A stretch of 9,271 nucleotides of DNA from Hydrogenophilales bacterium RIFOXYD1_FULL_62_11 (GTDB lineage Bacteria > Pseudomonadota > Gammaproteobacteria > Burkholderiales > Thiobacillaceae), in assembly GCA_001802655.1 (NCBI GenBank), contig MGZO01000038.1, forward strand, positions 13,060 to 22,330. Reading direction: 5' to 3'. Below are positions 1 to 6,815 of the stretch, piece after piece; position 1 is the first letter of the stretch, and every line of letters begins with the position of its first letter. Below the pieces are notes generated by a model. It searched no databases. It had not been told where the DNA came from and saw nothing but the letters and a program-made list of their open reading frames with translations. Both the position numbers and the translations under genes were made by a program.

Positions 1-632
1 GCCCAGCCGACCGCCAGTCCCGCGCGCGGGGGCCTTCCCCGCACCGCCAGCGCGGGCAGGATCAGGCTGGCGAACACCAGATACACGCCAACCAACTGCA
101 CCGAGGCGGTGATCGCCAGCGCGAAGATCAGATAGAAGCCGAGCCCGCCCAGCCGGCTGCCGCGCAGCAACCAGAGGCCGAGCAGCGCCGCATACAGCAG
201 CGCAATCTGCACGATCTGCGGCGTGCTCACCCACAGGATCTGCCCGGTCAGCAACTCCGACAAATGTTCGCCGCCGTGCGGGTCGCCTGCCAGCAGCAGC
301 ACGCCGAGGCTGGCTGCCACCACGAAGGTCGAGCCGATCAGCGCCTCTTGTATCTCCGGCCAGCGGCGCTCGCACCCGGCCAGCAGCGCCGCGCCCGCCA
401 GCGCCGCCGCAGCGGCGGCGAGCTGGGTCGGCCAGCCGTCGTCGGCCAGTTCGAACGCGTGCGCCGCGATGACGCCCAGCACTGCGATCTGCGCGATGGC
501 AAGATCGAGAAAAATGATGCCGCGCGCCAGCACCCGCCGCCCCAGCGGCACGTGGGTGGCCAGTACCAGCCAGCCAGCGATCAGCGGCGACAACAGCAGT
601 GCAGGGTCGAGCGCGGCCAGGTTGGCAGTCAT
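1..632 (-). CDS. znuB: ZnuB-like metal ABC transporter permease (partial, 3' end outside window)
   Basis: Inner-membrane permease of the ABC-3 family (ZnuB/MntB/TroC type), which carries metal ions, here probably zinc, into the cytosol from a periplasmic binding protein using an ABC ATPase. The visible 210 residues are strongly hydrophobic with about six predicted membrane segments. The segment GIIFLDLAIAQIAVLG (residues 38-53) and the later GQILWVSTPQI are typical of this family. The reading frame continues past base 1, so roughly the last 40-60 residues of a normal 250-270-residue protein are missing. The ATG at 632 overlaps the TGA of the znuA-like gene (ATGA), so translation is probably coupled. 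No ATPase gene is visible; it may lie beyond the left edge. Zinc rather than manganese is inferred from the neighbouring Zur-like regulator and ZnuA-like protein, not from the permease itself. Confidence 0.9.
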   Translation of the reverse strand, partial: MTANLAALDPALLLSPLIAGWLVLATHVPLGRRVLARGIIFLDLAIAQIAVLGVIAAHAFELADDGWPTQLAAAAAALAGAALLAGCERRWPEIQEALIGSTFVVAASLGVLLLAGDPHGGEHLSELLTGQILWVSTPQIVQIALLYAALLGLWLLRGSRLGGLGFYLIFALAITASVQLVGVYLVFASLILPALAVRGRPPRAGLAVGW

Positions 633-1522
633 TGCGCCGCTTTCAGCAGTTCGGTCAGCGTCACGTCGAACAGGCCGAACAGGTCTTCGGTGCCCGGCGC
701 GCCGCCCACGGTAAACGGCAGCGCGACGACGGGGATGTCCGCGCGTTGCGCCAGCCATTCCGACGCGCGCGGACTTTGATACGCCGCGCGCAATACCATC
801 CTGGCGGGGCTGGTTTTGAGGCGTGCCGCCACTTCGGCCAGATAGCCCAGCGAAGGCTCGACCCCGGGCTTGGGTTCGAGGGTGGCGACTTCACGCAGGC
901 CCAACCAGTTGATGAGATAGCTGAAGGATTTGTGCTGCACCGCCACCGGCATGCCCTTGAGCGGCGCGGCCTGCTGCTGCCAGCGCGCGATGGCGGCTTC
1001 CCAGCGTACGGAAAAGGCTTTCCAGCGCGCCTGGTAGGCGGCGGCGTGAGCGGGGTCGACCTCACCCAGACGCTGCGCCAGCGCCGCGCCGACCCGCGCG
1101 AGATTGCGCGGGTCGGTCTGGATATGCGGATTGCCCGCTGCATGCACGTCGCCCTGCGCGCGGTCGACCCGCGCGGGTTTGTCCAGCATCGGCACATGGC
1201 GCGCGGCTTCGAAATAACCGGGGCGCCCGGGCTGCACCGCGGCGTTGCCGGATTCGCGCAGCAGCAGGGGCAGCCAGCCCACTTCGAGTTCGGCGCCGGT
1301 GCAGACCACCAGACCGGCGCGCCGGGTTTGCGCGATCAGGCTGGGGCGCGCCTCGATGCGGTGGGGGTCCTGCATCGCGGTGGTAGCGGTGTAGACCTTG
1401 ACCGCGTCGCCGCCGATTTCGCGCGCCAGCGCACCCCATTCAGGCTCACAGGCGAACACGTTGAGCGCGGCGTGGGCGCTCAAGGGCAGCCACAACAACA
1501 AGGCAGCAAAAAGCTGTTTCAT
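629..1522 (-). CDS. znuA: ZnuA-like periplasmic zinc-binding protein of ABC transporter
   Basis: Solute-binding protein of cluster A-I (COG0803), which captures zinc in the periplasm and delivers it to the ZnuB-like permease. It has 297 residues, with a Sec signal peptide ending near LSAHA (about residue 18). Likely metal ligands are H54 in DPHRIEARPS, H133 in GNPHIQTDP and H197 in VQHKSFSYL. A histidine at the third position is typical of zinc-type members; manganese-type members usually have Glu there. The His-rich loop found in many ZnuA proteins is absent. Cysteines C25 (FACEPEW) and C74 are unusual for the family and might pair. The start at 1522 is supported by a strong AAGGAG site, and the stop overlaps the permease start. 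This looks like a divergent ZnuA branch; zinc specificity is inferred from ligands and neighbours. Confidence 0.88.
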   Translation of the reverse strand: MKQLFAALLLWLPLSAHAALNVFACEPEWGALAREIGGDAVKVYTATTAMQDPHRIEARPSLIAQTRRAGLVVCTGAELEVGWLPLLLRESGNAAVQPGRPGYFEAARHVPMLDKPARVDRAQGDVHAAGNPHIQTDPRNLARVGAALAQRLGEVDPAHAAAYQARWKAFSVRWEAAIARWQQQAAPLKGMPVAVQHKSFSYLINWLGLREVATLEPKPGVEPSLGYLAEVAARLKTSPARMVLRAAYQSPRASEWLAQRADIPVVALPFTVGGAPGTEDLFGLFDVTLTELLKAAQ

Positions 1523-1528
1523 GGCGTT

Positions 1529-1534
1529 CTCCTT
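1529..1534 (-). promoter_or_regulatory. Shine-Dalgarno site of znuA-like gene
   Basis: AAGGAG lies six bases before the ATG at 1522 on the minus strand and overlaps the TAA stop of the upstream porin gene (1533-1535). It is the clearest ribosome binding site in the operon, and it fixes the znuA start while suggesting reinitiation by ribosomes ending the porin gene. Confidence 0.8.
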
Positions 1535-2900
1535 AAAAACTATGGGCGCCGTGGCTGCCCAGGCTGTGGATGTATTGCACGAACCACTGGTTCTCGCTCA
1601 CGCTTTCCATCGATTTGTCCTGCGAAACTTGCAGACGGAAGCGCGAGAACTCCGACGGCGAGTAATCGAGCATCAGCGAATGGCGCGTCGGCGCGTAATC
1701 CGTGACCGGCAGAGACGCGTTGTTGAGGCCGAAATCGACCGAGCCGGAATCGAGGCGGTCATAACGGTAGCCCGTGCGCCAGCGCGGCATGAACTGGTAG
1801 ACGCCTTGCGCGTAGAAACCCGACTGGGTGGCTTTGTACCGATCCGCCACGTCCGTACACGCGCCGCCGCCGGCCGTGTTGTCTACGCACAGCAGATCGC
1901 CGTCTTCCTTGCGGCTGAAATACTCGGTCGCGAACTTGAAGTTTTGCTCGGTCGCGTTGCCGTTGGGCGCCCATTTCCAGACGAAGTCGGCGATCCAGGT
2001 CTTGCTGCTGCCGGAGAACAGGGTTTCGGCTGCCACGTCGTTGAGGTCGTCGATCTCGCTGTCACGATCGCTGGCGCGGGTCTGCAGGTAAGACAGCCCG
2101 GCGCGCCAGCTGTGCGATACGCCGACGTCGCCGCCGAGGTGGCCGAACAGCACCGTGCTGCCGGCGCCGTTCATGTTGCGGTCGGTGCCGGGGAAGTTGG
2201 CGCCGCGTCCGGCTTCGGCGCCGAACTCCATGAACAACTCGGTCGGCGCCACCCACTTTAGCTGCAGGCCGTCGTTGCCGTAGGCCTCGCCGAACAGCGC
2301 GCGGTACATCAGGTTGTTGTCGGCGAAGTCCCAAGCGTGCGGATGCTGGGTGTTCTGGTAGCCGAGCCCGGACAGGAAGCGGCCGCCGCGCAGCGTCAGG
2401 CCGTTGCCGAGCGCGGTGGTCTGGAACCAGGCCTCCTCGATTGAAACTTCCGCGTCGAGCAGGGCCAGGTTCATGTAACCGCTGAAGTAGGGGTCGATGC
2501 TGGCGCTCATCACCAGTTCGGTGTGGTTGAGCGAGAACCCGCGCGGCACGTCGTGGTTGTGTCCGGCCGGGAAAAATCCGGTGATGTGGCGGTGCTCGAT
2601 GTCGTCGAGCTGCGCATACTGACCTTGCAGGATCAGCGAGATGTCCGGGTTGAAACGGTTGCTGGCGGTTTCCTGTTGTGGAGCAGGCTCGACTGCAGCC
2701 ACGGCGCTAGCGGGTGAAGGAGCGGGTGCATTGGGCGCCTGCGTTTCGGCTTGCAGCAGGCGTTTTTCCAGCAACTGGATACGCGCCTCGTAGCTGGATT
2801 TCATTTCTTTCAGTTCGGAGCGCAGCGCATCGAGATCGGCATCGGCAAAAGCCGGAAAGGCAGCCGCAAGCGCGGCCACCAGGAGGGTGGGACGTAACAT
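1533..2900 (-). CDS. Outer-membrane porin-like protein with N-terminal coiled coil, linked to zinc uptake
   Basis: A 455-residue protein predicted to form an outer-membrane beta-barrel. A signal peptide ends near FPAFA (residue 19). Residues about 22-54 are charged and heptad-like (a short coiled coil), residues about 55-79 are a Pro/Ala-rich linker, and the rest alternates polar and hydrophobic residues with many aromatic strand ends. The last residue is Phe, the usual barrel-assembly signal. The coiled coil plus barrel resembles trimeric porins of the OprP/OprO sort, but no TonB box or plug domain is visible, so a TonB-dependent receptor is unlikely. A His-rich stretch at residues 103-126 (H103, H105, H114, H116, H126) could bind metal. 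Two cysteines in LLCVDN and GACTD may form a loop disulfide. It lies 10 bases before the znuA-like gene, suggesting an outer-membrane entry route for zinc; that substrate is inferred. A GGAG-like site precedes the start at 2900. Confidence 0.75.
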   Translation of the reverse strand: MLRPTLLVAALAAAFPAFADADLDALRSELKEMKSSYEARIQLLEKRLLQAETQAPNAPAPSPASAVAAVEPAPQQETASNRFNPDISLILQGQYAQLDDIEHRHITGFFPAGHNHDVPRGFSLNHTELVMSASIDPYFSGYMNLALLDAEVSIEEAWFQTTALGNGLTLRGGRFLSGLGYQNTQHPHAWDFADNNLMYRALFGEAYGNDGLQLKWVAPTELFMEFGAEAGRGANFPGTDRNMNGAGSTVLFGHLGGDVGVSHSWRAGLSYLQTRASDRDSEIDDLNDVAAETLFSGSSKTWIADFVWKWAPNGNATEQNFKFATEYFSRKEDGDLLCVDNTAGGGACTDVADRYKATQSGFYAQGVYQFMPRWRTGYRYDRLDSGSVDFGLNNASLPVTDYAPTRHSLMLDYSPSEFSRFRLQVSQDKSMESVSENQWFVQYIHSLGSHGAHSF

Positions 2901-2960
2901 GGTTCAACTCCGTAAACGAATGACACACGCCCGCGCAAAGCATGCGCAGATCGAATGGAA

Positions 2961-3257
2961 TCAGGCGTGTACGGAACCGGGTGGCGCGCGGGCGCAGGCG
3001 GGACAGGGTGCGAGATCGACGCAGCAGGGTGCGTCGGCGGCGACAAGGAAATGCGCTGCGGGCGGTAATGACAGCGCAGTCGGCGTGGACGGCATCGCCG
3101 AGCCCAGCTGCGCCTGTGCGACGCAGATTTCGCAGCGCTGCTCGGGTAAATCGGCATCGCTGGCGTGCAGGTGCGTCAGCGCATGCGCGAACGCCGCCGC
3201 CTGACCGAACAGCAGGGTCAGCGCAAACAGCCAGGGAAGCAGGCGGCGGGGCAGCAT
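2961..3257 (-). CDS. Small exported Cys/His-rich protein, DUF2946-like
   Basis: A 98-residue protein of unknown function. Residues 1-24 form a classic signal peptide (Arg-Arg, then a Leu/Phe-rich core ending AAAFA), so the mature protein is probably periplasmic and only about 74 residues long. The mature part starts with HALTHLH (H25, H29, H31), followed by C42-x2-C45 (CEIC), then C78-C79 and C85-x2-C88, with a final His at 97. The arrangement recalls DUF2946/CopL-type small metal-associated proteins. The frame stays open upstream, but that part runs antiparallel to nothing and lies inside yidD in another frame, so the ATG at 3257, which is directly followed by the signal peptide, is chosen. 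It sits 10 bases after yidD and 60 bases before the porin gene. A periplasmic zinc-binding or relay role is inferred from composition and operon context only. Confidence 0.72.
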   Translation of the reverse strand: MLPRRLLPWLFALTLLFGQAAAFAHALTHLHASDADLPEQRCEICVAQAQLGSAMPSTPTALSLPPAAHFLVAADAPCCVDLAPCPACARAPPGSVHA

Positions 3258-3267
3258 GGCCGGAATT

Positions 3268-3500
3268 TTACGGTTTCGGCTCGACCGGCGGCACCGGATC
3301 GTAGCCATGATCGCAGCCCGGGCGGCAGCGGCCGATGCGCTTGGCGGCGAGCCAGCCGCCCTTCCACGCGCCATGTTTTTCGATGGCCTCCTTGCCGTAT
3401 TCCGAGCAGCTGGGCAGATAGCGGCACTGGCGGCCGAGCCAGGGCGACAGCGCCAGCTGGTAGACGCGGATCGCGCCGACGAGCATTTTTTGCGCAAGAT

Positions 3501-3504
<4 letters not shown>
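3268..3504 (-). CDS. yidD: YidD-family membrane protein insertion efficiency factor
   Basis: A 78-residue YidD-family protein. YidD is a small, inner-membrane-associated protein that helps the YidC/Sec machinery insert membrane proteins. The hallmark segments are present: an amphipathic N-terminus (residues 3-24), CRYLPSCSEYG (C27, C33), HGAWKGGW and RCRPGC...GYDPVP (C60, C64). The usual PTCS is PSCS here, and the commonly seen His-Pro-Trp-type segment after RC is replaced by a C-x3-C pair followed by His66, giving four cysteines. Its ATG overlaps the TGA of the GTPase gene (ATGA at 3501-3504). The location is odd: yidD normally sits in the rpmH-rnpA-yidD-yidC cluster, whereas here it lies inside a zinc operon. 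Whether it is the only copy in the genome or a paralogue cannot be told from the window. Confidence 0.9.
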
Positions 3505-4562
<1,058 letters not shown>

Positions 4563-4579
4563 GGCAAGCGTCTGCGGGA

Positions 4580-5041
4580 TCAGGTGAAGCCGTTTGAGCG
4601 GGCTGTCTGGGCGCACTCCGCGCAACGGCCATGAACCGTGATGTCGACGCGGCGCGTCTCGAAACCGTCCGGCGCTGCCGGCATCGGCAGGCTGGCGCGT
4701 TCGGGCAGGCAATACAGCCGGCCGCAGGCGTCGCACTCGAAATGCGCGTGGCCGTGGTGGACGTCGGCAATGCCGAAGCGGCGCACCCGGTCCTGCCCGG
4801 TCACGCTGTGCGCCAGGCCTTGCGCAACCAGCCAGTCGAGCACGCGGTAGAGCGTGACCTTGTCGAGCGGCAGGCCTTCGTCGAGGGCGGCTTGGGTCAG
4901 ACTTTGGTGCGAAACGGTGGTGTGCGTCGCCAGCAGCAGCCGCAACACTTGCACGCGGGCGGCCGTCGCGCTGGCGCCGCGTTCCTGGATCAGACGGACG
5001 GCGTTGTTGTGGACGGCGGCGAGGGAGGGCATGGCCGGCAT
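4580..5041 (-). CDS. zur: Fur-family transcriptional repressor, probably Zur
   Basis: A 153-residue Fur-family metalloregulator. The winged-helix DNA-binding half spans about residues 10-92, with the recognition helix in DKVTLYRVLDWLVAQGL. The dimerisation/metal half contains HHGHAHFECDACG (H95, H96, H98, H100, C103, C106) and HGRCAEC (H137, C140, C143), the two CxxC pairs of the structural zinc site. Zinc sensing, rather than iron, is inferred because it heads an operon of a COG0523 GTPase and ZnuA/ZnuB-like genes. An inverted repeat lies 17 bases before the ATG at 5041, fitting autoregulation. The start is not certain: an in-frame ATG at 5032 would give 150 residues and fits the candidate promoter better, while an in-frame ATG at 5080 would put the operator inside the gene and is disfavoured. 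Neither the 5041 nor the 5032 ATG has a clear Shine-Dalgarno site. Confidence 0.88.
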   Translation of the reverse strand: MPAMPSLAAVHNNAVRLIQERGASATAARVQVLRLLLATHTTVSHQSLTQAALDEGLPLDKVTLYRVLDWLVAQGLAHSVTGQDRVRRFGIADVHHGHAHFECDACGRLYCLPERASLPMPAAPDGFETRRVDITVHGRCAECAQTARSNGFT

Positions 5042-5069
5042 TCTAGGGGACGCCAGGCCACCAGTGCAA
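5040..5069 (-). promoter_or_regulatory. Candidate promoter of the zinc operon
   Basis: On the minus strand, TTGCAC (5069-5064) and TAGAAT (5045-5040, five of six matches to TATAAT) are separated by 18 bases. The -35-like element is weak and lies within the right half of the inverted repeat as read on this strand, so a bound repressor would block polymerase. Transcription would start near 5032-5033, at or next to an in-frame ATG, implying a leaderless or nearly leaderless message. Prediction by eye only. Confidence 0.35.
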
Positions 5070-5086
5070 CCCAGTTGCATTGGTGG
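5058..5086. promoter_or_regulatory. 29-bp inverted repeat, candidate Zur operator
   Basis: Plus-strand arms CCACCAGTGCAAC (5058-5070) and GTTGCATTGGTGG (5074-5086) flank a three-base CCA spacer. Twelve of thirteen positions are complementary; the one mismatch is G5064/T5080. It lies between the dksA terminator and the Zur-like gene and is not followed by a T-run in either direction, so it looks like a dimeric repressor site rather than a terminator. The core TGCAAC-N3-GTTGCA is a reasonable Fur-family palindrome. I did not find a second copy in front of the porin or efflux genes. Confidence 0.7.
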
Positions 5087-5091
5087 TGATG

Positions 5092-5115
5092 AAAAACCCG
5101 CCGGTTAAAGGCGGG
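5092..5115 (-). terminator. Rho-independent terminator of dksA
   Basis: Read on the minus strand, CCCGCC (5115-5110), a seven-base loop, GGCGGG (5102-5097) and then TTTTT (5096-5092). The stem is six perfect G/C pairs followed directly by the T-tract, 7 bases after the dksA stop codon. It separates dksA from the zinc operon transcribed in the same direction. Confidence 0.88.
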
Positions 5116-5122
5116 CAGGGGA

Positions 5123-5542
5123 TCAGGCGTGCAGTTTTTCCTTGCGCTCGTGGCGCTCCTGCGCCTCGATCGAGTACTCGGCGGTAGGGCGCGCCAGCAT
5201 GCGCGGCAGGCCGATGGGGTCGCCGGTTTCCTTGCAGTAGCCGAAATCGCCGGAATCGAGGCGCACCAGCGCGGACTGGATTTTTTTCAGCAACTTGCGC
5301 TCGCGGTCGCGCACGCGCTGTTCCAGCATGTGCTCTTCTTCGACCGTGGCGCGGTCGTTGGGGTCGGCGAAGTTTTCGTTTTCTTTCAGGTGTTCGCCGG
5401 TATCGGCTGCATTGGCGAGCATTTCATCGCGCAGCGCTTCGAGGCGGGCGCGAAAGAAAGCAAGTTGCTCGGCATTCATGTAAGCGGAAGCCGGCATTTT
5501 CAGCAGCTGGGCTTCCGTAAGCAGTTTGGGCGAGGCGGGCAT
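5123..5542 (-). CDS. dksA: RNA polymerase-binding transcription factor DksA
   Basis: A 139-residue DksA, which binds the RNA polymerase secondary channel and, with ppGpp, adjusts transcription of ribosomal, amino-acid and stress genes. Features seen are the N-terminal helix with LLTEAQLLKMPASAYMNAEQ, a long coiled coil with the acidic tip FADPNDRATVEEEH, and the C-terminal globular part GDFGYCKETGDPIGLPRMLARPTAEYSIEAQERHERKE (broken here: only its first Cys is retained). The other three zinc-finger cysteines are Thr, Ser and Ala, so it should fold without zinc; this is common in betaproteobacterial DksA and also seen in DksA2 of Pseudomonas. The ATG at 5542 is chosen because a GGAG site lies seven bases upstream; a TTG directly before it is also in frame. 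It has its own terminator and probably its own promoter. Confidence 0.95.
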   Translation of the reverse strand: MPASPKLLTEAQLLKMPASAYMNAEQLAFFRARLEALRDEMLANAADTGEHLKENENFADPNDRATVEEEHMLEQRVRDRERKLLKKIQSALVRLDSGDFGYCKETGDPIGLPRMLARPTAEYSIEAQERHERKEKLHA

Positions 5543-5580
5543 CAAAATACTCCAGACATCTAGGACAGTAAAAATGCGTG

Positions 5581-5625
5581 GCCGGAGCTTACTCCGGCGG
5601 GCAACCGAAAGACCGGTTAGCGGTC
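5581..5625 (-). promoter_or_regulatory. Two hairpins in the dksA leader, possible attenuator
   Basis: Two inverted repeats lie upstream of dksA. The first in transcription order has arms GACCG/CGGTC (5611-5615 and 5621-5625) with a five-base loop. The second has perfect seven-base arms GCCGGAG/CTCCGGC (5581-5587 and 5592-5598) with a four-base loop, followed on the minus strand by CACGCA and then TTTTT. The offset between stem and T-run makes it a poor classical terminator, but it could be a leaky terminator or a stabilising leader structure. About 38 bases separate it from the dksA ATG. Confidence 0.4.
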
Positions 5626-5638
5626 ATGCGCGTCTGAC

Positions 5639-5668
5639 ATCATAACCCTACTCAGGTGAACCTTGCCA
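5639..5668 (-). promoter_or_regulatory. Weak candidate promoter of dksA
   Basis: On the minus strand TGGCAA (5668-5663) and TATGAT (5644-5639, five of six to TATAAT) are 18 bases apart. The -35 match is only three of six. If used, the message would have a leader of about 90 bases containing both hairpins at 5581-5625. Confidence 0.3.
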
Positions 5669-5697
5669 GCCGCAGCGCTTATTCTGCGCTGGGCGGC
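5669..5697. repeat. Inverted repeat between dksA and the efflux operon
   Basis: CAGCGC (5673-5678) and GCGCTG (5686-5691) are perfect complements around a seven-base TTATTCT loop. The stem can extend with GCCG (5669-5672) pairing to CGGC (5694-5697) across a two-base GG bulge. It lies 41 bases before the adaptor ATG. It could be an operator for an unlinked regulator of the efflux genes or a folded leader; no T-run follows, so it is not an intrinsic terminator. Confidence 0.4.
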
Positions 5698-5738
5698 GCA
5701 TGAGACAGAAGCCATGGCCATTGGGGGATAATTTGCGG

Positions 5739-6815
5739 ATGAAAACCTTCATTCCTTTAATTCCCGTTCTCTTGCTGTTGAGTGCTTGCGGTCAGGATGC
5801 GCCTTCCAGCCCGCCGGTGGATAGCCGATCCGTGCGGGCCGAGCAGGTCGGTTTGCAGGGTGCGCACAGCAGCACGCGTTATAGCGGCGAGGTACGGGCA
5901 CGCCATGAGACCGATCTGGCGTTTCGCGTGACGGGTCGGGTGCAAGCACGTTGGGTGGAGGTCGGCACGCAGGTGAAGGCAGGGCAACTCATCGCCACGC
6001 TCGACCCGGCTGATTATGCCTTGGCTGCGACCGCCGCACAGGCGCAGTGGGTAGCGGCAGAGGCCGAAGCCAGACTGGCGCAGCAGGACTTGCAGCGCTA
6101 CACGGCGTTGCGCGCGCAGAACTTCATTTCCCAGGCAGAACTTGACCGCCGCCAGTCCGTATCCGAGGCAACGCAGGCGCGGGCACGTCAGTTGCGCGCC
6201 GAAGCGACCCGTCAGGGCAACCAGCAGGCGTATACCCGCTTGACCGCACCCTATGCCGGGGTGGTAACGGCGACCCTGGCGGAGACTGGGCAAGTGGTGG
6301 CGGCCGGACAGCCGGTGGCACAACTGGCAAAGACCGGCGAGCGCGAGGTGCGCATCAACGTGCCGGAAAATGCGCTCGATGCCCTGCGCGCAGCACGCAC
6401 GCTGAAGGTCCGGTTGTGGTCGGAACCGGACAGGGCCTATGCCGGTCGCCTGCGTGAACTGTCGCCGATGGCCGATGCGGCCAGCCGCACCTACAGCGCG
6501 CGCGTCAGCATTGCAGAAGCCGATGCGGCCGTGAAGCTGGGCATGACCGCCACGGTTGAAGTCGACACGGCCGCCGTGCCGAGCCTGTCGGTGGCGCAAA
6601 GCGCGTTGTTCCGGATCAACGGTCAGCCGCAGGTGTGGGTGGTGGATCGGAAAACCGGCAAGGTGGCGGCACGCAGCGTTCAACTGGGTGGGTTGAGCGG
6701 TGAGCGCGCGGCGATTGCGTCGGGCGTGGCGGCGGGCGAGTGGGTGGTGACGGCAGGCGTGCATAAACTTGCGCCGGGGCAGCACGTCCGCGTTTTGACG
6801 CCGGCCCAGCCATGA
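5739..6815 (+). CDS. RND efflux periplasmic adaptor (membrane fusion) lipoprotein
   Basis: A 358-residue HlyD/AcrA-type adaptor that links an inner-membrane RND pump to an outer-membrane channel. A lipoprotein signal is visible (MKTFIPLIPVLLLLSAC, lipobox LSAC, acylated C17), so it is anchored by lipid in the inner membrane. In order follow a beta-barrel strand region, the first lipoyl half (FRVTGRVQARWVEVGTQVKAGQLIATLDPADY), an alpha-hairpin rich in Ala/Gln/Arg (about residues 88-160), the second lipoyl half (LTAPYAGVVTATLAETGQVVAAGQPVAQL), a barrel domain and a membrane-proximal domain. An in-frame ATG at 5700 would place 13 residues ahead of the signal peptide, so the start at 5739 is preferred. 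Its TGA overlaps the pump start (ATGA). The exported substrate cannot be told from the sequence; no regulator or outer-membrane channel gene is in the window. Confidence 0.92.
   Translation: MKTFIPLIPVLLLLSACGQDAPSSPPVDSRSVRAEQVGLQGAHSSTRYSGEVRARHETDLAFRVTGRVQARWVEVGTQVKAGQLIATLDPADYALAATAAQAQWVAAEAEARLAQQDLQRYTALRAQNFISQAELDRRQSVSEATQARARQLRAEATRQGNQQAYTRLTAPYAGVVTATLAETGQVVAAGQPVAQLAKTGEREVRINVPENALDALRAARTLKVRLWSEPDRAYAGRLRELSPMADAASRTYSARVSIAEADAAVKLGMTATVEVDTAAVPSLSVAQSALFRINGQPQVWVVDRKTGKVAARSVQLGGLSGERAAIASGVAAGEWVVTAGVHKLAPGQHVRVLTPAQP

Noticed and set aside
599..1705. Long open frame on the plus strand opposite the znuA-like gene (368 codons)
   Set aside because: Arg/Gly/Gln-rich translation with no recognisable domain, fully antisense to a convincing signal-peptide-bearing ZnuA-like protein; a product of high GC.
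2933..2947. Short inverted repeat GCGCA-N5-TGCGC in the 60-base gap before the porin gene as a second operator
   Set aside because: Only 5-bp GC-rich arms, unlike the 5058-5086 palindrome; expected by chance in this base composition.
3258..3497. An 80-residue N-terminal extension of the DUF2946-like protein
   Set aside because: It would overlap yidD in another frame and bury the signal peptide; the ATG at 3257 gives a normal exported protein.
5058..5086. The inverted repeat as a terminator
   Set aside because: No T-run follows in either direction, and a better terminator lies at 5092-5115.
5129..5563. Plus-strand open frame opposite dksA (144 codons)
   Set aside because: Shadow of dksA; no ribosome site and no family resemblance.
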